Assembly: GCF_902652685.1 (NCBI RefSeq)
Contig: NZ_CACRUY010000026.1
Coordinates: forward strand, 1-64,000
Direction: 5' to 3'
From: Mycobacterium sp. Marseille-P9652
Lineage (GTDB): Bacteria; Actinomycetota; Actinomycetes; Mycobacteriales; Mycobacteriaceae
DNA: 64,000 nt
The stretch's first letter is position 1. Every line of letters begins with the position of its first letter. Shown here piece by piece: positions 32,113-40,835 of the stretch. The notes below the pieces were generated by a model, which saw only the letters and a list, made by a program, of their open reading frames with translations, made no database searches and was not told the DNA's origin. A program made the translations under genes and the position numbers.

Positions 32113-32525
32113 CCCTGCCTCCAGGGCAATCCGCTTGCGCGCCAGCCACTTTGGCCGCGATGGCCGCGCGCGTCGAGATGGCCTTCGAAGCCGTCGAGCA
32201 CGTTGTAGGCCGGCGTGATGCCCAACTCGGTGGCCGCCTCGGCGGCGCCGATCGAGCGCTGGCCCGAGCGGCACAGGAAGATCACCGGCCGCTCGGTGTC
32301 GCCCGCCGGCACGCGTTCGCGCAGCTCCTCGGCGAAATCGTCGTTGTGCCTGCCGTCGGCGGTGTTCCACTCGATGAACACCGTGTCGCGGCCGAGGCCG
32401 GACAGGTCGGGCACCCCGACGAACCGCCACTCGGCGTCGGTGCGGACGTCGACCAGCACCGCGTTCGGGTTGTCGCTCAGCAGCTTCCACGCCTCCAGCG
32501 GCGTGATGTCTCCCGCGTAGCTCAC
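32109..32525 (-). CDS. Rhodanese-domain protein (Rv0390-like)
   Basis: A 138-residue single rhodanese domain: TPLEAWKLLSDNPNAVLVDVRTDAEW, then the active-site loop IFLCRSGQRSIGAA with the catalytic Cys. It could carry persulfide sulfur. GTG 32525 overlaps the purT stop, and its own stop overlaps metZ, so purT, this gene and metZ are translationally linked. Confidence 0.9.
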   Translation of the reverse strand: MSYAGDITPLEAWKLLSDNPNAVLVDVRTDAEWRFVGVPDLSGLGRDTVFIEWNTADGRHNDDFAEELRERVPAGDTERPVIFLCRSGQRSIGAAEAATELGITPAYNVLDGFEGHLDARGHRGQSGWRASGLPWRQG

Positions 32526-33733
32526 CCGCGTGAGTCTCGCACATCCAGGGCGTTGGCGACCTCTCGGGCGCGGCCGCGGGCGGCCCCCACCTCCGGCGCG
32601 GTGGCCAGCGCCACCCCGAGCTTGCGCGAGCCGGGGCCGAACAGGCGCACGTCGCTCTCGGGAACGCCCAGGGCGCCGCGCAGCGCCTCGGCGCCGGGTG
32701 AGCCGGGTCCCGCGACGATCGCCCGCGCCGCACCCGGGGAGATCATCATGGTGTCGACCGGCAGGCCCAGGATCGCGCGGGCCTGCAACTCGAACGCCGA
32801 CAACCGCTGGGTGCGCGCGGTCACCCAGGCGCTTCCCCGGGGGCGGGCGGTCACGTCGGCGAAATACACCTCGTCGCCGTTGATCATCAGCTCGACGCCG
32901 AAGACGCCGCGCCCGCCCAGCGCCTTGACGATGCGCGCGGCGATCGACCTGGCGGAGTCCACCGCGGCCGGGCTCAGCTGCTGCGGCTGCCACGACTCCC
33001 GCGCCTCGGCGTCGTCGTGCCCGATTGGCGAACAGAAATCGATCACCAGTCCGTTCGGGCCCTCGCTGCGCACCACCAGCAGCGTGATCGAGACCTCGAC
33101 CTCGACGACCGTCTCGGCCAGCACGCGCGCGGTCCCGGCCTGCTGCCAGGCCGGCCCGATGTCGTCGGGCCGCTCGACCAGCGAACGCCCCTTCCCGGAG
33201 GCGGGTTTCACCAGCAGGGGGAAGCCGGCGTGGGCGCCGACGGCCTCGAGCTCCTCGACCGACCCGACGAACCAGAAGGGCGCGGTGGGCAGGCCCAACT
33301 CGTCAGCCGCCAGCCGGCGCAGGCTCTCGCGGTCGGCGGTGAGCCGGACGGCGCGCGCGCTCGGCGCCAGCTCGACTGCATCCGGGGGCAGCCCGTCGAG
33401 GGCGTCGACCGCGACCGCGTCGGTGGTGGTCACCACGAAGTCGGGGTGCACGCCCTCGATGGCGCGCGACAGCTCGCCGGGGTCGCCTAACGGTAGGACC
33501 AGCCGCTGGTCGGCCACCCCGTGTGCGGGGGCGTCGGCGTGCCCGTCGACGGCGATCACCGTCGCCCCGAGCCGCCTCAGTGCGATCGCCAGCTCGCGGC
33601 TGAGCTCACCGGCGCCCAGCAGCATGACCCGCGGCGCGGCACCGGCGGGCGCGTCCGGAACCTGCGGCGGGACGCTCATCGCCGTCGTCTTCTCGTCGGG
33701 CGGGGGCTGTCCTTCGCTTGGGCCGTCGGTCAC
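32522..33733 (-). CDS. purT: PurT-like formate-dependent GAR transformylase, altered site
   Basis: A 403-residue ATP-grasp protein like PurT: RVMLLGAGELSRELAIALRRLG, LTADRESLRRLAADELGLPT, PLLVKPASGKGRS, FGVELMINGDEVYFADV and SRKLGVALATA. PurT makes formyl-GAR from formate in purine synthesis. Two expected positions differ: the EVSPRPHD segment of E. coli PurT reads DVTARPRG here, replacing the metal Glu by Asp293 and the GAR-binding Asp by Gly300. Start GTG 33733; ATG 33679 (MSVPPQVP) is also plausible and nearer the E. coli length. Confidence 0.85.
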   Translation of the reverse strand: MTDGPSEGQPPPDEKTTAMSVPPQVPDAPAGAAPRVMLLGAGELSRELAIALRRLGATVIAVDGHADAPAHGVADQRLVLPLGDPGELSRAIEGVHPDFVVTTTDAVAVDALDGLPPDAVELAPSARAVRLTADRESLRRLAADELGLPTAPFWFVGSVEELEAVGAHAGFPLLVKPASGKGRSLVERPDDIGPAWQQAGTARVLAETVVEVEVSITLLVVRSEGPNGLVIDFCSPIGHDDAEARESWQPQQLSPAAVDSARSIAARIVKALGGRGVFGVELMINGDEVYFADVTARPRGSAWVTARTQRLSAFELQARAILGLPVDTMMISPGAARAIVAGPGSPGAEALRGALGVPESDVRLFGPGSRKLGVALATAPEVGAARGRAREVANALDVRDSRG

Positions 33734-33772
33734 CGCTCAAGGATAGGTCGGCGCAGCGGGGGCTCGGCCAAG

Positions 33773-34411
33773 CTAGGGCTGGCCGGGCAGCAGCCGCACC
33801 ATCAGGCCGTGCCCCTCGGCCAGCACGATGTCGGCCTCGTCGACGAGTTCCGCCGCGACGAATGCCTTGCGCCCCTCGGTGCCGGTGACGCGGCCCCGTA
33901 TCGCCAGGGGCGCGTCGATGGGGGTGACCTTGCGGTAGTCGACGTGCAGGAACGCGGTGCGGCTGATCGGCCGTCCCGCGGCGTGGGAGATCATCCCGAA
34001 CATGTGGTCGAAGAGCAGCGGCAGCACGCCGCCGTGGACGGCGTGGTTGCCGCCGACGTGGAACCGGCTGAAGTGACCCGTCATCTCGACGCCGTCGGGC
34101 GCGTACCGCGTCAGCGTCCAGGGCGGCAGCAGCAGGCTGCCCATGCCGGGCAGGTCGGGGGTGCGGCCCGCCGGCGCCTTGCCCTCGTCGGCCTCGAACG
34201 GGCCGAGCAGGTCGACCAGCGCCGCCACGCGGTCGGCCGCCTCGTCCCACACGCCGTCGCCCGGGTCGGCCGACACCGCGAGGTCCTGGAGCCGCCGCAG
34301 GGCGGCGACGAACCGGCCGAAGCCCGGGCCCGGGCTGGCCGGGCCGTATTCGGGGAAGCCGCCGTGGCGTTCGTAGTCGGGGTCGAGTTCCTTCGGGTCC
34401 TGTTCCGTCAC
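33773..34411 (-). CDS. Hotdog-fold thioesterase (Rv0356c-like)
   Basis: A 212-residue protein with a C-terminal hotdog domain: [24 protein letters not shown] and [22 protein letters not shown] resemble PaaI-type acyl-CoA thioesterases. The N-terminal 100 residues are helical and specific to actinobacteria. GTG 34411 overlaps the purA stop (GTGA). The acyl substrate is unknown. Confidence 0.82.
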   Translation of the reverse strand: MTEQDPKELDPDYERHGGFPEYGPASPGPGFGRFVAALRRLQDLAVSADPGDGVWDEAADRVAALVDLLGPFEADEGKAPAGRTPDLPGMGSLLLPPWTLTRYAPDGVEMTGHFSRFHVGGNHAVHGGVLPLLFDHMFGMISHAAGRPISRTAFLHVDYRKVTPIDAPLAIRGRVTGTEGRKAFVAAELVDEADIVLAEGHGLMVRLLPGQP

Positions 34412-35706
34412 GGGCGGGCCGCCAGGAAGTCGCGGCGCACGATCGTCTGATCGCGCCCCGGACCCACCCCGATACACGAAATATGTGCTCCCGCAAGCTC
34501 TTCCAACCGCATCACGTAGTCGCGGGCCTTGGCCGGCAGGTCGTCGAACTCGCGCGCGGTCGAGATGTCCTCCCACCAGCCCGGCAGCTCCTCGTACACC
34601 GGCTCGGCGCGGTGCAGGTCGCTCTGCGTCATCGGCATGTCGTTGGTGCGCGCGCCGTCGATCCGGTAGCCGACGCACACCGGCACGGTCTCGAGGCTGG
34701 ACAGGACGTCGAGCTTGGTCAGGAAGAAGTCGGTGATGCCGTTGACCCGGGTGGCGTAGCGGGCGATTACCGCGTCGAACCAGCCGCAGCGGCGCCGCCG
34801 CCCGGTGGTGACGCCGAACTCGCCGCCCGTCTTCGACAGGTACTCGCCGTTCTCGTCGAACAGCTCGGTCGGGAACGGCCCCGAGCCCACCCGCGTCGTG
34901 TAGGCCTTGAGGATGCCGAGCACGGTCGTGATCCGGGTCGGGCCGATCCCCGATCCCACGGCCGCGCCGCCCGCGGTCGGGTTCGACGACGTGACGTAGG
35001 GATAGGTGCCGTGGTCGACGTCGAGCAGGGTGCCCTGGGAGCCCTCCAGCAGCACCGTCTCGCCGGCCTCGAGGGCCGAGTTGAGCAGCAGGCGGGTGTC
35101 GGCGATCCGATGGGCAAACCCCTCGGCCTGCACCAGCAGCGACTCGACCACGTGGTGGGGATCGAGCGCCCTACGGTTGTAGATCTTGACCAGGATCTGG
35201 TTCTTGAGCTCCAGCGCGGCCTCGACCTTGTGGGCCAGCTGGTCGGGGTGCAGCACGTCGGCCACGCGGATCCCCATGCGGGCGATCTTGTCCTGGTAAC
35301 ACGGGCCGATGCCGCGGCCCGTGGTGCCGATCTTCTTGCTGCCCATGTAGCGCTCGGTGACCTTGTCGATCGCGACGTGGTAGGGCAGCAGCAGGTGCGC
35401 GTCGGCGGAGATCAGCAGCTTGGAGGTGTCCACGCCGCGGTCCTCGAGGCCCTTGAGCTCGTCGAGGAGCACCCCCGGGTCCACCACGACGCCGTTGCCG
35501 ATCACGTTGGTGACGCCGGGCGTGAGCACCCCGGACGGGATCAGGTGCAGCGCGAAGTTCTCGCCGGTGGGCAGCACGACGGTGTGCCCGGCGTTGTTGC
35601 CGCCCTGGTAGCGCACCACCCACTGCACCCGGCCGCCGAGCAAGTCAGTGGCTTTACCTTTGCCCTCGTCGCCCCACTGGGCGCCGATGAGGACGATTGC
35701 CGGCAT
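34408..35706 (-). CDS. purA: Adenylosuccinate synthetase
   Basis: A 432-residue GTP-dependent enzyme joining IMP and aspartate in AMP synthesis. Motifs: [75 protein letters not shown] and [14 protein letters not shown]. Full length, with a clear ATG at 35706. Divergent from the Rv0358-like gene. Confidence 0.97.
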   Translation of the reverse strand: MPAIVLIGAQWGDEGKGKATDLLGGRVQWVVRYQGGNNAGHTVVLPTGENFALHLIPSGVLTPGVTNVIGNGVVVDPGVLLDELKGLEDRGVDTSKLLISADAHLLLPYHVAIDKVTERYMGSKKIGTTGRGIGPCYQDKIARMGIRVADVLHPDQLAHKVEAALELKNQILVKIYNRRALDPHHVVESLLVQAEGFAHRIADTRLLLNSALEAGETVLLEGSQGTLLDVDHGTYPYVTSSNPTAGGAAVGSGIGPTRITTVLGILKAYTTRVGSGPFPTELFDENGEYLSKTGGEFGVTTGRRRRCGWFDAVIARYATRVNGITDFFLTKLDVLSSLETVPVCVGYRIDGARTNDMPMTQSDLHRAEPVYEELPGWWEDISTAREFDDLPAKARDYVMRLEELAGAHISCIGVGPGRDQTIVRRDFLAARP

Positions 35707-35786
35707 GACTTACTCCCACCTGATCTGGCCTGCGTATTGTGGTCCAGCCGGTGACCCACCTTAGCCCAGGAGGTTGCGACCAACGC

Positions 35787-36404
35787 ATGGAAACCCTGGG
35801 GGTGTTGGTGTTCGGCGATCGGCGGGTGCCCGGGCCGTTGACCGGCCTGCCGGTCCACTCCGATGTCGACCCCGCGATCGGGCACTTCCGGCGGCTGGTG
35901 GTCGTCGGCGCCGACGCCGACCTGGCCGCCGTGCTGACGCGGTTGCTGCGCGCCGACCGCCTCGACGTCGAGGTGGCCTACGTCCCGGCGCGCCGCACCC
36001 GGGCGACCCGGGCCTATCGGCTGCCGGCCGGGCGCCGGGCGGCGCGACGGGTGCTGCGCGGCACGGCCCGGCGGGTAACCCTGCTTCGTGACGAGACGGG
36101 ATCGGTGGTCGTGGGCCGGGCGCGCTGGCTGCCCGCCGAGGGCGGCCGCCTCCACGGCGAGGCCGTTGTCGACGACACCGCGCTGTTCGACGGGGACGTC
36201 GCCGCCGTCGAGATCGAGCCGACGCCGGACCCGCCGGGACTGCGGGCCCGGGCGCGCGGCATGAGGCGCCGATGGGTGGCCGGGCGCGCCGCCCAGCTCG
36301 GCAGCACCGGCGTCACCGTCGTGCGGGACGGCGTCCCCGCACCGCGCGACGCCCACCGGTCGACGTTCTACCGCAACGTCGAGGGCTGGCTGCTGGTCCG
36401 GTAG
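35787..36404 (+). CDS. Conserved hypothetical (Rv0358-like)
   Basis: A 205-residue protein rich in Arg and Val with no clear domain: METLGVLVFGDRRVPGPL at the start, a middle LRGTARRVTLLRDETGSVVVGRARW and an end FYRNVEGWLLVR. ATG 35787 follows AGGAGG. The C-terminal half could be lipid-kinase-like, but I see no ATP motif and do not assign it. It is the likely first gene of a three-gene run with the next two. Confidence 0.75.
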   Translation: METLGVLVFGDRRVPGPLTGLPVHSDVDPAIGHFRRLVVVGADADLAAVLTRLLRADRLDVEVAYVPARRTRATRAYRLPAGRRAARRVLRGTARRVTLLRDETGSVVVGRARWLPAEGGRLHGEAVVDDTALFDGDVAAVEIEPTPDPPGLRARARGMRRRWVAGRAAQLGSTGVTVVRDGVPAPRDAHRSTFYRNVEGWLLVR

Positions 36405-36429
36405 TAAGTCACAGGAAGGAGGCCAGGCA

Positions 36430-36654
36430 GTGACGACCGACAGCCCGGGCGAGATCCAGCGGCTGGCCGCCCAGTTCGACATGTTGGTCACCCGGCTGCG
36501 CGACCACGAGTACCTGCTGTACGACAACGAAACCGGTCAGCTGCTGCTGGGCAGCCACTCGGGCGGGCAGAAGTCCGGAGTCAGCCTGGAACGGATCGCG
36601 CGGTACCTGCAGCAATTTCAGGGGACGCAGGAGTTCGATAGTTTCGACCGGTGA
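36430..36654 (+). CDS. Small conserved hypothetical protein
   Basis: A 74-residue acidic helical protein (EIQRLAAQFDMLVTRLRDHEYLLYD, SLERIARYLQQFQGTQEF). GTG 36430 is preceded by AGGAAGGAGG. Its stop overlaps the GTG of the membrane peptidase (GTGA), so the two are coupled. Function unknown. Confidence 0.75.
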   Translation: MTTDSPGEIQRLAAQFDMLVTRLRDHEYLLYDNETGQLLLGSHSGGQKSGVSLERIARYLQQFQGTQEFDSFDR

Positions 36655-37424
36655 ACCTCCCCGCCCGGCGCGAAACGGTGCGACCCAGCCCGATCTTCCT
36701 CGCCCTGCTCGCGGTGACCGCCGTCGGCGGCGTGCTGGCCTGGCGTTCGGGCTCGAGCGCGCGGCCGCTCGCGTATGTGGGGGTGTTCGTCTTCGTGATC
36801 GCGGGCTGGCTGGTGTCGCTGTGCCTGCACGAATTCGGGCACGCGGTGACGGCGTGGCGCTTCGGCGACCGCGACGCCGCCGTGCGCGGCTACCTGACCC
36901 TGGACCCCCGGCGCTACAGCCACCCCGCGCTGTCGCTGCTGCTGCCGATGGTCGTCATCGCGCTGGGCGGGATCGGCCTGCCCGGCGCCGCCGTCTACCT
37001 GCGCACGTGGTTCATGACGCCCACCCGGCGCACGCTCGTCAGCCTTGCCGGGCCGGCGGCCAACCTGGTGCTCGCGGTGCTGCTGCTGGTGCTGACGCGG
37101 CTGTTCTACGACCCCGCCCACGCCGTGCTGTGGGCCGCCGTCGCCTTCCTCGGGTTCCTCCAGCTGACCGCGCTCTTCCTGAACGTGCTGCCGATCCCCG
37201 GGCTGGACGGGTACGACGCGCTCGAACCGCACCTGAGCCCTGAGACGCAGCGCGCCATCGCTCCTGCCAAGCAGTGGGGCTTCTTCATCCTGCTTTTCCT
37301 GCTGCTCGGCGCCAATCAGTGGTTCTTCTCAATTGTGTTGTGGTTCTTCGACTTCTTCGGTGTGCCGCACTGGCTGGTCGCCGCCGGCAACACCCTGACC
37401 CGGTTCTGGAGCCGCTGGTTCTAA
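36651..37424 (+). CDS. Site-2-protease-like (M50) membrane peptidase
   Basis: A 257-residue membrane protein (about six helices) with both zinc motifs of M50 peptidases: HEFGH in SLCLHEFGHAVTAWRFG (near residue 60) and the third ligand in LNVLPIPGLDGYDALEP. It matches Rv0359. There is no PDZ domain, so it belongs to the compact FtsH-unrelated group of S2P homologues; the target is unknown. Confidence 0.88.
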   Translation: MNLPARRETVRPSPIFLALLAVTAVGGVLAWRSGSSARPLAYVGVFVFVIAGWLVSLCLHEFGHAVTAWRFGDRDAAVRGYLTLDPRRYSHPALSLLLPMVVIALGGIGLPGAAVYLRTWFMTPTRRTLVSLAGPAANLVLAVLLLVLTRLFYDPAHAVLWAAVAFLGFLQLTALFLNVLPIPGLDGYDALEPHLSPETQRAIAPAKQWGFFILLFLLLGANQWFFSIVLWFFDFFGVPHWLVAAGNTLTRFWSRWF

Positions 37425-37432
37425 CCCTTGCC

Positions 37433-37456
37433 ATATATGCATCGATTTGCATATAT
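37433..37456. promoter_or_regulatory. Palindromic operator before the CDF gene
   Basis: ATATATGCA and TGCATATAT are perfect inverted copies with a 6-base spacer, ending 8 bases before the ATG of the metal exporter. The sequence type is like sites of ArsR/SmtB metal sensors. It overlaps the -10, so a bound repressor would block transcription. Confidence 0.7.
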
Positions 37457-37457
37457 T
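37452..37457 (+). promoter_or_regulatory. -10 box of a leaderless CDF transcript
   Basis: TATATT fits the mycobacterial -10 and ends exactly 7 bases before the ATG at 37465, so the mRNA would begin at or next to the start codon. Confidence 0.55.
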
Positions 37458-37464
37458 GCTGGCC

Positions 37465-38361
37465 ATGGGCGCCGGCCACAATCACACCCCCGACGAGTCC
37501 GACGCGTCGCGGATGATCCCGCGCATGATCGCGGCGGCCGCGATCCTGGCGGGGTTCTTCGTCGTGGAGCTGACGACGTCGCTGCTGATCAATTCGATCG
37601 CGTTGCTCGCCGACGCGGGGCACATGCTGACGGACGTGGTGGCCGTCTTCATGGGCCTGGGCGCCGTCACCCTCGCCAGGCGCGGCAGCGCGTCGCCGGC
37701 CCGAACCTACGGCTGGCACCGCGCCGAGGTGTTCACCGCGGTGGCCAACGCCGGCCTGCTGATCGGGGTGGCCGTGTTCATCCTCTGGGAGGCGATCCAA
37801 CGGCTCAAGCAGACGCCGGAAGTTCCCGGTGTGCCCCTGATCGTGGTGGCGCTGGCGGGGCTGCTCGCCAACCTCGTCGTAGCGCTGCTGCTGCGGTCGC
37901 ACTCCGAGGGCAGCCTGGCGGTCAAGGGCGCGTACATGGAGGTCGTCGCCGACAGCGTCAGCAGCCTGGGCGTGCTGATCGCCGGCATCGTCACCGTCAC
38001 GACGGGCTGGCCCTACGCCGACGTGGTGGTGGCCGTGCTGGTCGCCATCTGGGTGCTGCCCCGCGCGATCTCGCTGGCCCGCGCCGCGCTGCGCATCCTC
38101 TCCGAAACCTCACCGGCCCACATCGACGTCGTCGAGTTGCGGGAAGCCCTGAACGCCGTCGACGGGGTCACCGAGGTCCACGACCTGCACGTGTGGACGC
38201 TCTCGCCGGGCAAGGACATGTGCACCGCACATCTCACCAGTTCCGGCGACTCCGCCCGCGTGCTCAACGACGCCCGGGCCGTGCTGTCGGCCCGCGGCCT
38301 GGACCACGCCACCGTCCAGGTCGAGAGCCCCGGCTGCGAAGGGTGCACGGACACGTTCTAG
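37465..38361 (+). CDS. Cation diffusion facilitator metal exporter
   Basis: A 298-residue CDF transporter with six membrane helices and a C-terminal cytosolic domain. A histidine-containing start (MGAGHNH) precedes helix 1. Helix 2 has the metal pair His53/Asp57 (ADAGHMLTDV). Helix 5 has Glu159/Asp163 (YMEVVADSVSS) where zinc exporters often have His/Asp. The tail ends CEGCTDTF with a CxxC. ATG 37465 is chosen over a TTG at 37447 that lies inside the operator. It is likely controlled by a metal-responsive repressor. Zinc, cobalt or manganese are possible cargos. Confidence 0.9.
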   Translation: MGAGHNHTPDESDASRMIPRMIAAAAILAGFFVVELTTSLLINSIALLADAGHMLTDVVAVFMGLGAVTLARRGSASPARTYGWHRAEVFTAVANAGLLIGVAVFILWEAIQRLKQTPEVPGVPLIVVALAGLLANLVVALLLRSHSEGSLAVKGAYMEVVADSVSSLGVLIAGIVTVTTGWPYADVVVAVLVAIWVLPRAISLARAALRILSETSPAHIDVVELREALNAVDGVTEVHDLHVWTLSPGKDMCTAHLTSSGDSARVLNDARAVLSARGLDHATVQVESPGCEGCTDTF

Positions 38362-38771
38362 AGGCCTAGCGCCCCTCGCGCCGCGGGGTCGCAGTCGTCG
38401 AGCAGGTCGAGGCAGCGCTGGTACTCGTCGGTCTCGCCGATGTTGTCGGCCGCCCGCGCCAGCGCGGCGACGCACCGCAGAAAGCCCCGGTTGGGTTCAT
38501 GGGCATACGGCACCGGACCGAAGCCCTTCCAGCCGTTGCGCCGCAACTGGTCCAGGCCGCGGTGATAGCCGGTGCGCGCATAGGCGTACGCCGTGACGGC
38601 CTTGTCCTCGCTGAGCGCCTCCTCGGCGAGGACGGCCCAGGCGACCGACGCCGACGGATGCGCGCCGGCGACGATGCTCGCGTTCTCGCCCGCCCTCAGC
38701 TCCGCCTCGGCGTCGGGGTCGCCCGGCAGCAGGATCGGATCGGGTCCCAGGAGGTCTCCCATCGGCGTCAT
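38358..38771 (-). CDS. DUF3151 protein (Rv0360c-like)
   Basis: A 137-residue soluble protein: MGDLLGPDPILLPGDPDAEAEL at the start, SVAWAVLAEEALSEDKAVTAYAYARTGYHRGLDQLRRNGWKG in the middle. These are features of the DUF3151 family of actinobacteria. Start ATG 38771, with ATG 38762 possible. Function unknown. Its stop shares bases with the CDF stop (CTAG). Confidence 0.85.
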   Translation of the reverse strand: MTPMGDLLGPDPILLPGDPDAEAELRAGENASIVAGAHPSASVAWAVLAEEALSEDKAVTAYAYARTGYHRGLDQLRRNGWKGFGPVPYAHEPNRGFLRCVAALARAADNIGETDEYQRCLDLLDDCDPAARGALGL

Positions 38772-38857
38772 GGCTCCTATTGTGCAGACACGTGCAGACA
38801 CGCCGTTCCGCCGGGCGCCGCACCTCACGCATCGCCCCAACACGGGCGGCGGGTCGC

Positions 38858-38863
38858 TAAGCT
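38858..38863 (+). promoter_or_regulatory. Candidate -10, leaderless
   Basis: TAAGCT ends 7 bases before the ATG at 38871, with no Shine-Dalgarno in between. This spacing fits a leaderless transcript. Confidence 0.4.
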
Positions 38864-38870
38864 GCCATCC

Positions 38871-39710
38871 ATGCCGAATGCACCCGAGCCCGATCGCGGC
38901 GCCATGCCGAAGCGGCCCGGGTTCGATCCACGCGACGAGCCGGTCGGCGATCCGGGCCTGGACGCCACCGAGGGACAACCGCTGATTCCCAGCGACTCCG
39001 AGACCGAGACCGTGGTGATCAAGCCCGACCCGGCCGGCGAGCCGGAGCCGCAGGCCGACGCCCAGCAGCGCGAACGGCGCTTCACCGCGCCCGGGTTCGA
39101 CGCGCGGGAGACCGCCGTCATCGCCACCAGCCCGGAGCCCGCCACCGAGGTGTTCGCCTCACCGCCGGAACATGACGCGACGGCCCAAATCGGCGGGGTA
39201 CCGCCGAAAGCGGCTGTGCCGCAGTCTATTCCACCCCGGCTCGGAGCCAAGCTGAAGACGTCGCGGCAGATCAACTGGGGTTGGGTGCTGGCGCTGATCG
39301 TCGCGGTGCTCGCGCTGGTGGCCATCGCCGTCCTGGGCACCGTGCTCCTGACGCGCAGCAAGCACGCGAAGGTGTCCGAGGAGGACCAGGTCCGGCACAC
39401 GATCGAGCAGTACGACGCCGCGATCCAGCGGGGCGACCTGACCGCGCTGCGCGGCATGACCTGCGGCGCCGCCCGCGACGGGTACGTGGACTACGACGAG
39501 CACGCCTGGGACGAGACGTACCACCGGGTTTCGGCCGCCAAGCAGTATCCCGTGATCGCCAGCGTCGACCAGGTCGTGGTCAACGGCCAGCACGCCGAGG
39601 CCAACGTCACCACGTTCATGGCGTTCGACCCGCAGGTGCGCTCCACCCGCAGCCTCGACCTGCAGTACCGCGACGACCAGTGGAAGATCTGCCAGTCACA
39701 GAGCGGGTAG
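38871..39710 (+). CDS. Single-pass membrane protein (Rv0361-like)
   Basis: A 279-residue protein: about 135 residues of Pro/Glu-rich cytosolic region, one membrane helix (WVLALIVAVLALVAIAVLGTVLL, about 138-160), then an extracytoplasmic domain of about 110 residues (VRHTIEQYDAAIQRGDLTALRGMTCG, end LDLQYRDDQWKICQSQ) that resembles an NTF2-like or DUF4878-type fold. Two cysteines there may form a disulfide. No function known. Confidence 0.8.
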   Translation: MPNAPEPDRGAMPKRPGFDPRDEPVGDPGLDATEGQPLIPSDSETETVVIKPDPAGEPEPQADAQQRERRFTAPGFDARETAVIATSPEPATEVFASPPEHDATAQIGGVPPKAAVPQSIPPRLGAKLKTSRQINWGWVLALIVAVLALVAIAVLGTVLLTRSKHAKVSEEDQVRHTIEQYDAAIQRGDLTALRGMTCGAARDGYVDYDEHAWDETYHRVSAAKQYPVIASVDQVVVNGQHAEANVTTFMAFDPQVRSTRSLDLQYRDDQWKICQSQSG

Positions 39711-39739
39711 GCGTCGCGTTCGCTGTGCCGAGCCGGCCG

Positions 39740-40774
39740 TTAGGCGCCCAATGACTTTCCCGCGCAATGCAAGTCGTTGCAGGCCTCGACCACCCGCTCG
39801 CTCATCGAGGCCTCGGCCTTCTTGAGGTAGCTGCGCGGGTCGTAGGTTTTCTTGTTCCCCACCTCGCCGTCGACCTTGAGCACGCCGTCGTAGTTGGTGA
39901 ACATGTGGCCGGCGATCGGGCGGGTGAAGGCGTACTGGGTGTCGGTGTCGACGTTCATCTTCACCACGCCGTAGCGCAGCGCCTCCTCGATCTCCGACTT
40001 CAGCGAGCCCGAGCCGCCGTGGAAGACGAAGTCGAACGGCTTGGCGTCCTCGGGCAAGCCGAGCTTGGCCGCCGCGACCTTCTGGCCCGTGGCCAGGATG
40101 TCCGGGCGCAACTTGACGTTGCCGGGCTTGTAGACGCCGTGCACGTTGCCGAACGTCGCGGCCAGCAGGTACTTGCCGTGCTCGCCGTGGCCCAGCGCAT
40201 CGATGGTCTTCTCGAAGTCCTCCGCGGTGGTGTACAGCTTGTCGTCGATCGCGCCCTCGACGCCGTCTTCCTCGCCGCCCACGACGCCGATCTCGACCTC
40301 GAGGATGATCTTGGCCGCCGCGGCCTCCTTCAACAACTCCTTGGCGATGGTGAGGTTCTCGTCGATCGGCACGGCCGACCCGTCCCACATGTGCGACCCG
40401 AACAACGGATCGCCGCCGGAGCGAACCCGTTGCGCCGAGAGCGCCAGCAGCGGACGCACGTAGGTGTCGAGCTTGTCCTTCGGGCAGTGGTCGGTGTGCA
40501 GCGCGACGTTGACCGGGTAGCGGGCGGCGATCGAACGGGTGAACTCGGCGAGCGCCACGGCGCCCGCAACCATGTCCTTGACGCCCAGGCCCGAGGCGAA
40601 CTCGGCGCCCCCGGTGGAGAACTGGATGATGCCGTCGCTGCCCGCGTCGGCGAATCCCTTGATGGCGGCGTTCACCGTCTCCGATGACGTGCAGTTGATG
40701 GCCGGGAAGGCGTACGCGTTCTCCTTGGCGCGTCGGAGCATCTCGGCGTAGACCTCGGGCGTGGCGAGCGGCAT
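39740..40774 (-). CDS. fba: Class II fructose-bisphosphate aldolase
   Basis: A 344-residue zinc aldolase of glycolysis and gluconeogenesis, identical in length to that of M. tuberculosis. Active-site parts: ALHTDHCPKDK (Asp95, His96), GVVGGEEDGVEG, FGNVHGVYKPGNV and FVFHGGSGS. ATG 40774 follows AGGAGGAATCTC. Divergent from the DedA gene with a 61-base gap. Confidence 0.97.
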   Translation of the reverse strand: MPLATPEVYAEMLRRAKENAYAFPAINCTSSETVNAAIKGFADAGSDGIIQFSTGGAEFASGLGVKDMVAGAVALAEFTRSIAARYPVNVALHTDHCPKDKLDTYVRPLLALSAQRVRSGGDPLFGSHMWDGSAVPIDENLTIAKELLKEAAAAKIILEVEIGVVGGEEDGVEGAIDDKLYTTAEDFEKTIDALGHGEHGKYLLAATFGNVHGVYKPGNVKLRPDILATGQKVAAAKLGLPEDAKPFDFVFHGGSGSLKSEIEEALRYGVVKMNVDTDTQYAFTRPIAGHMFTNYDGVLKVDGEVGNKKTYDPRSYLKKAEASMSERVVEACNDLHCAGKSLGA

Positions 40775-40835
40775 GAGATTCCTCCTGAGCGGCTTTGACC
40801 GGTCAAGTATCGCAACAGCGGTATGTTGAAGCACC

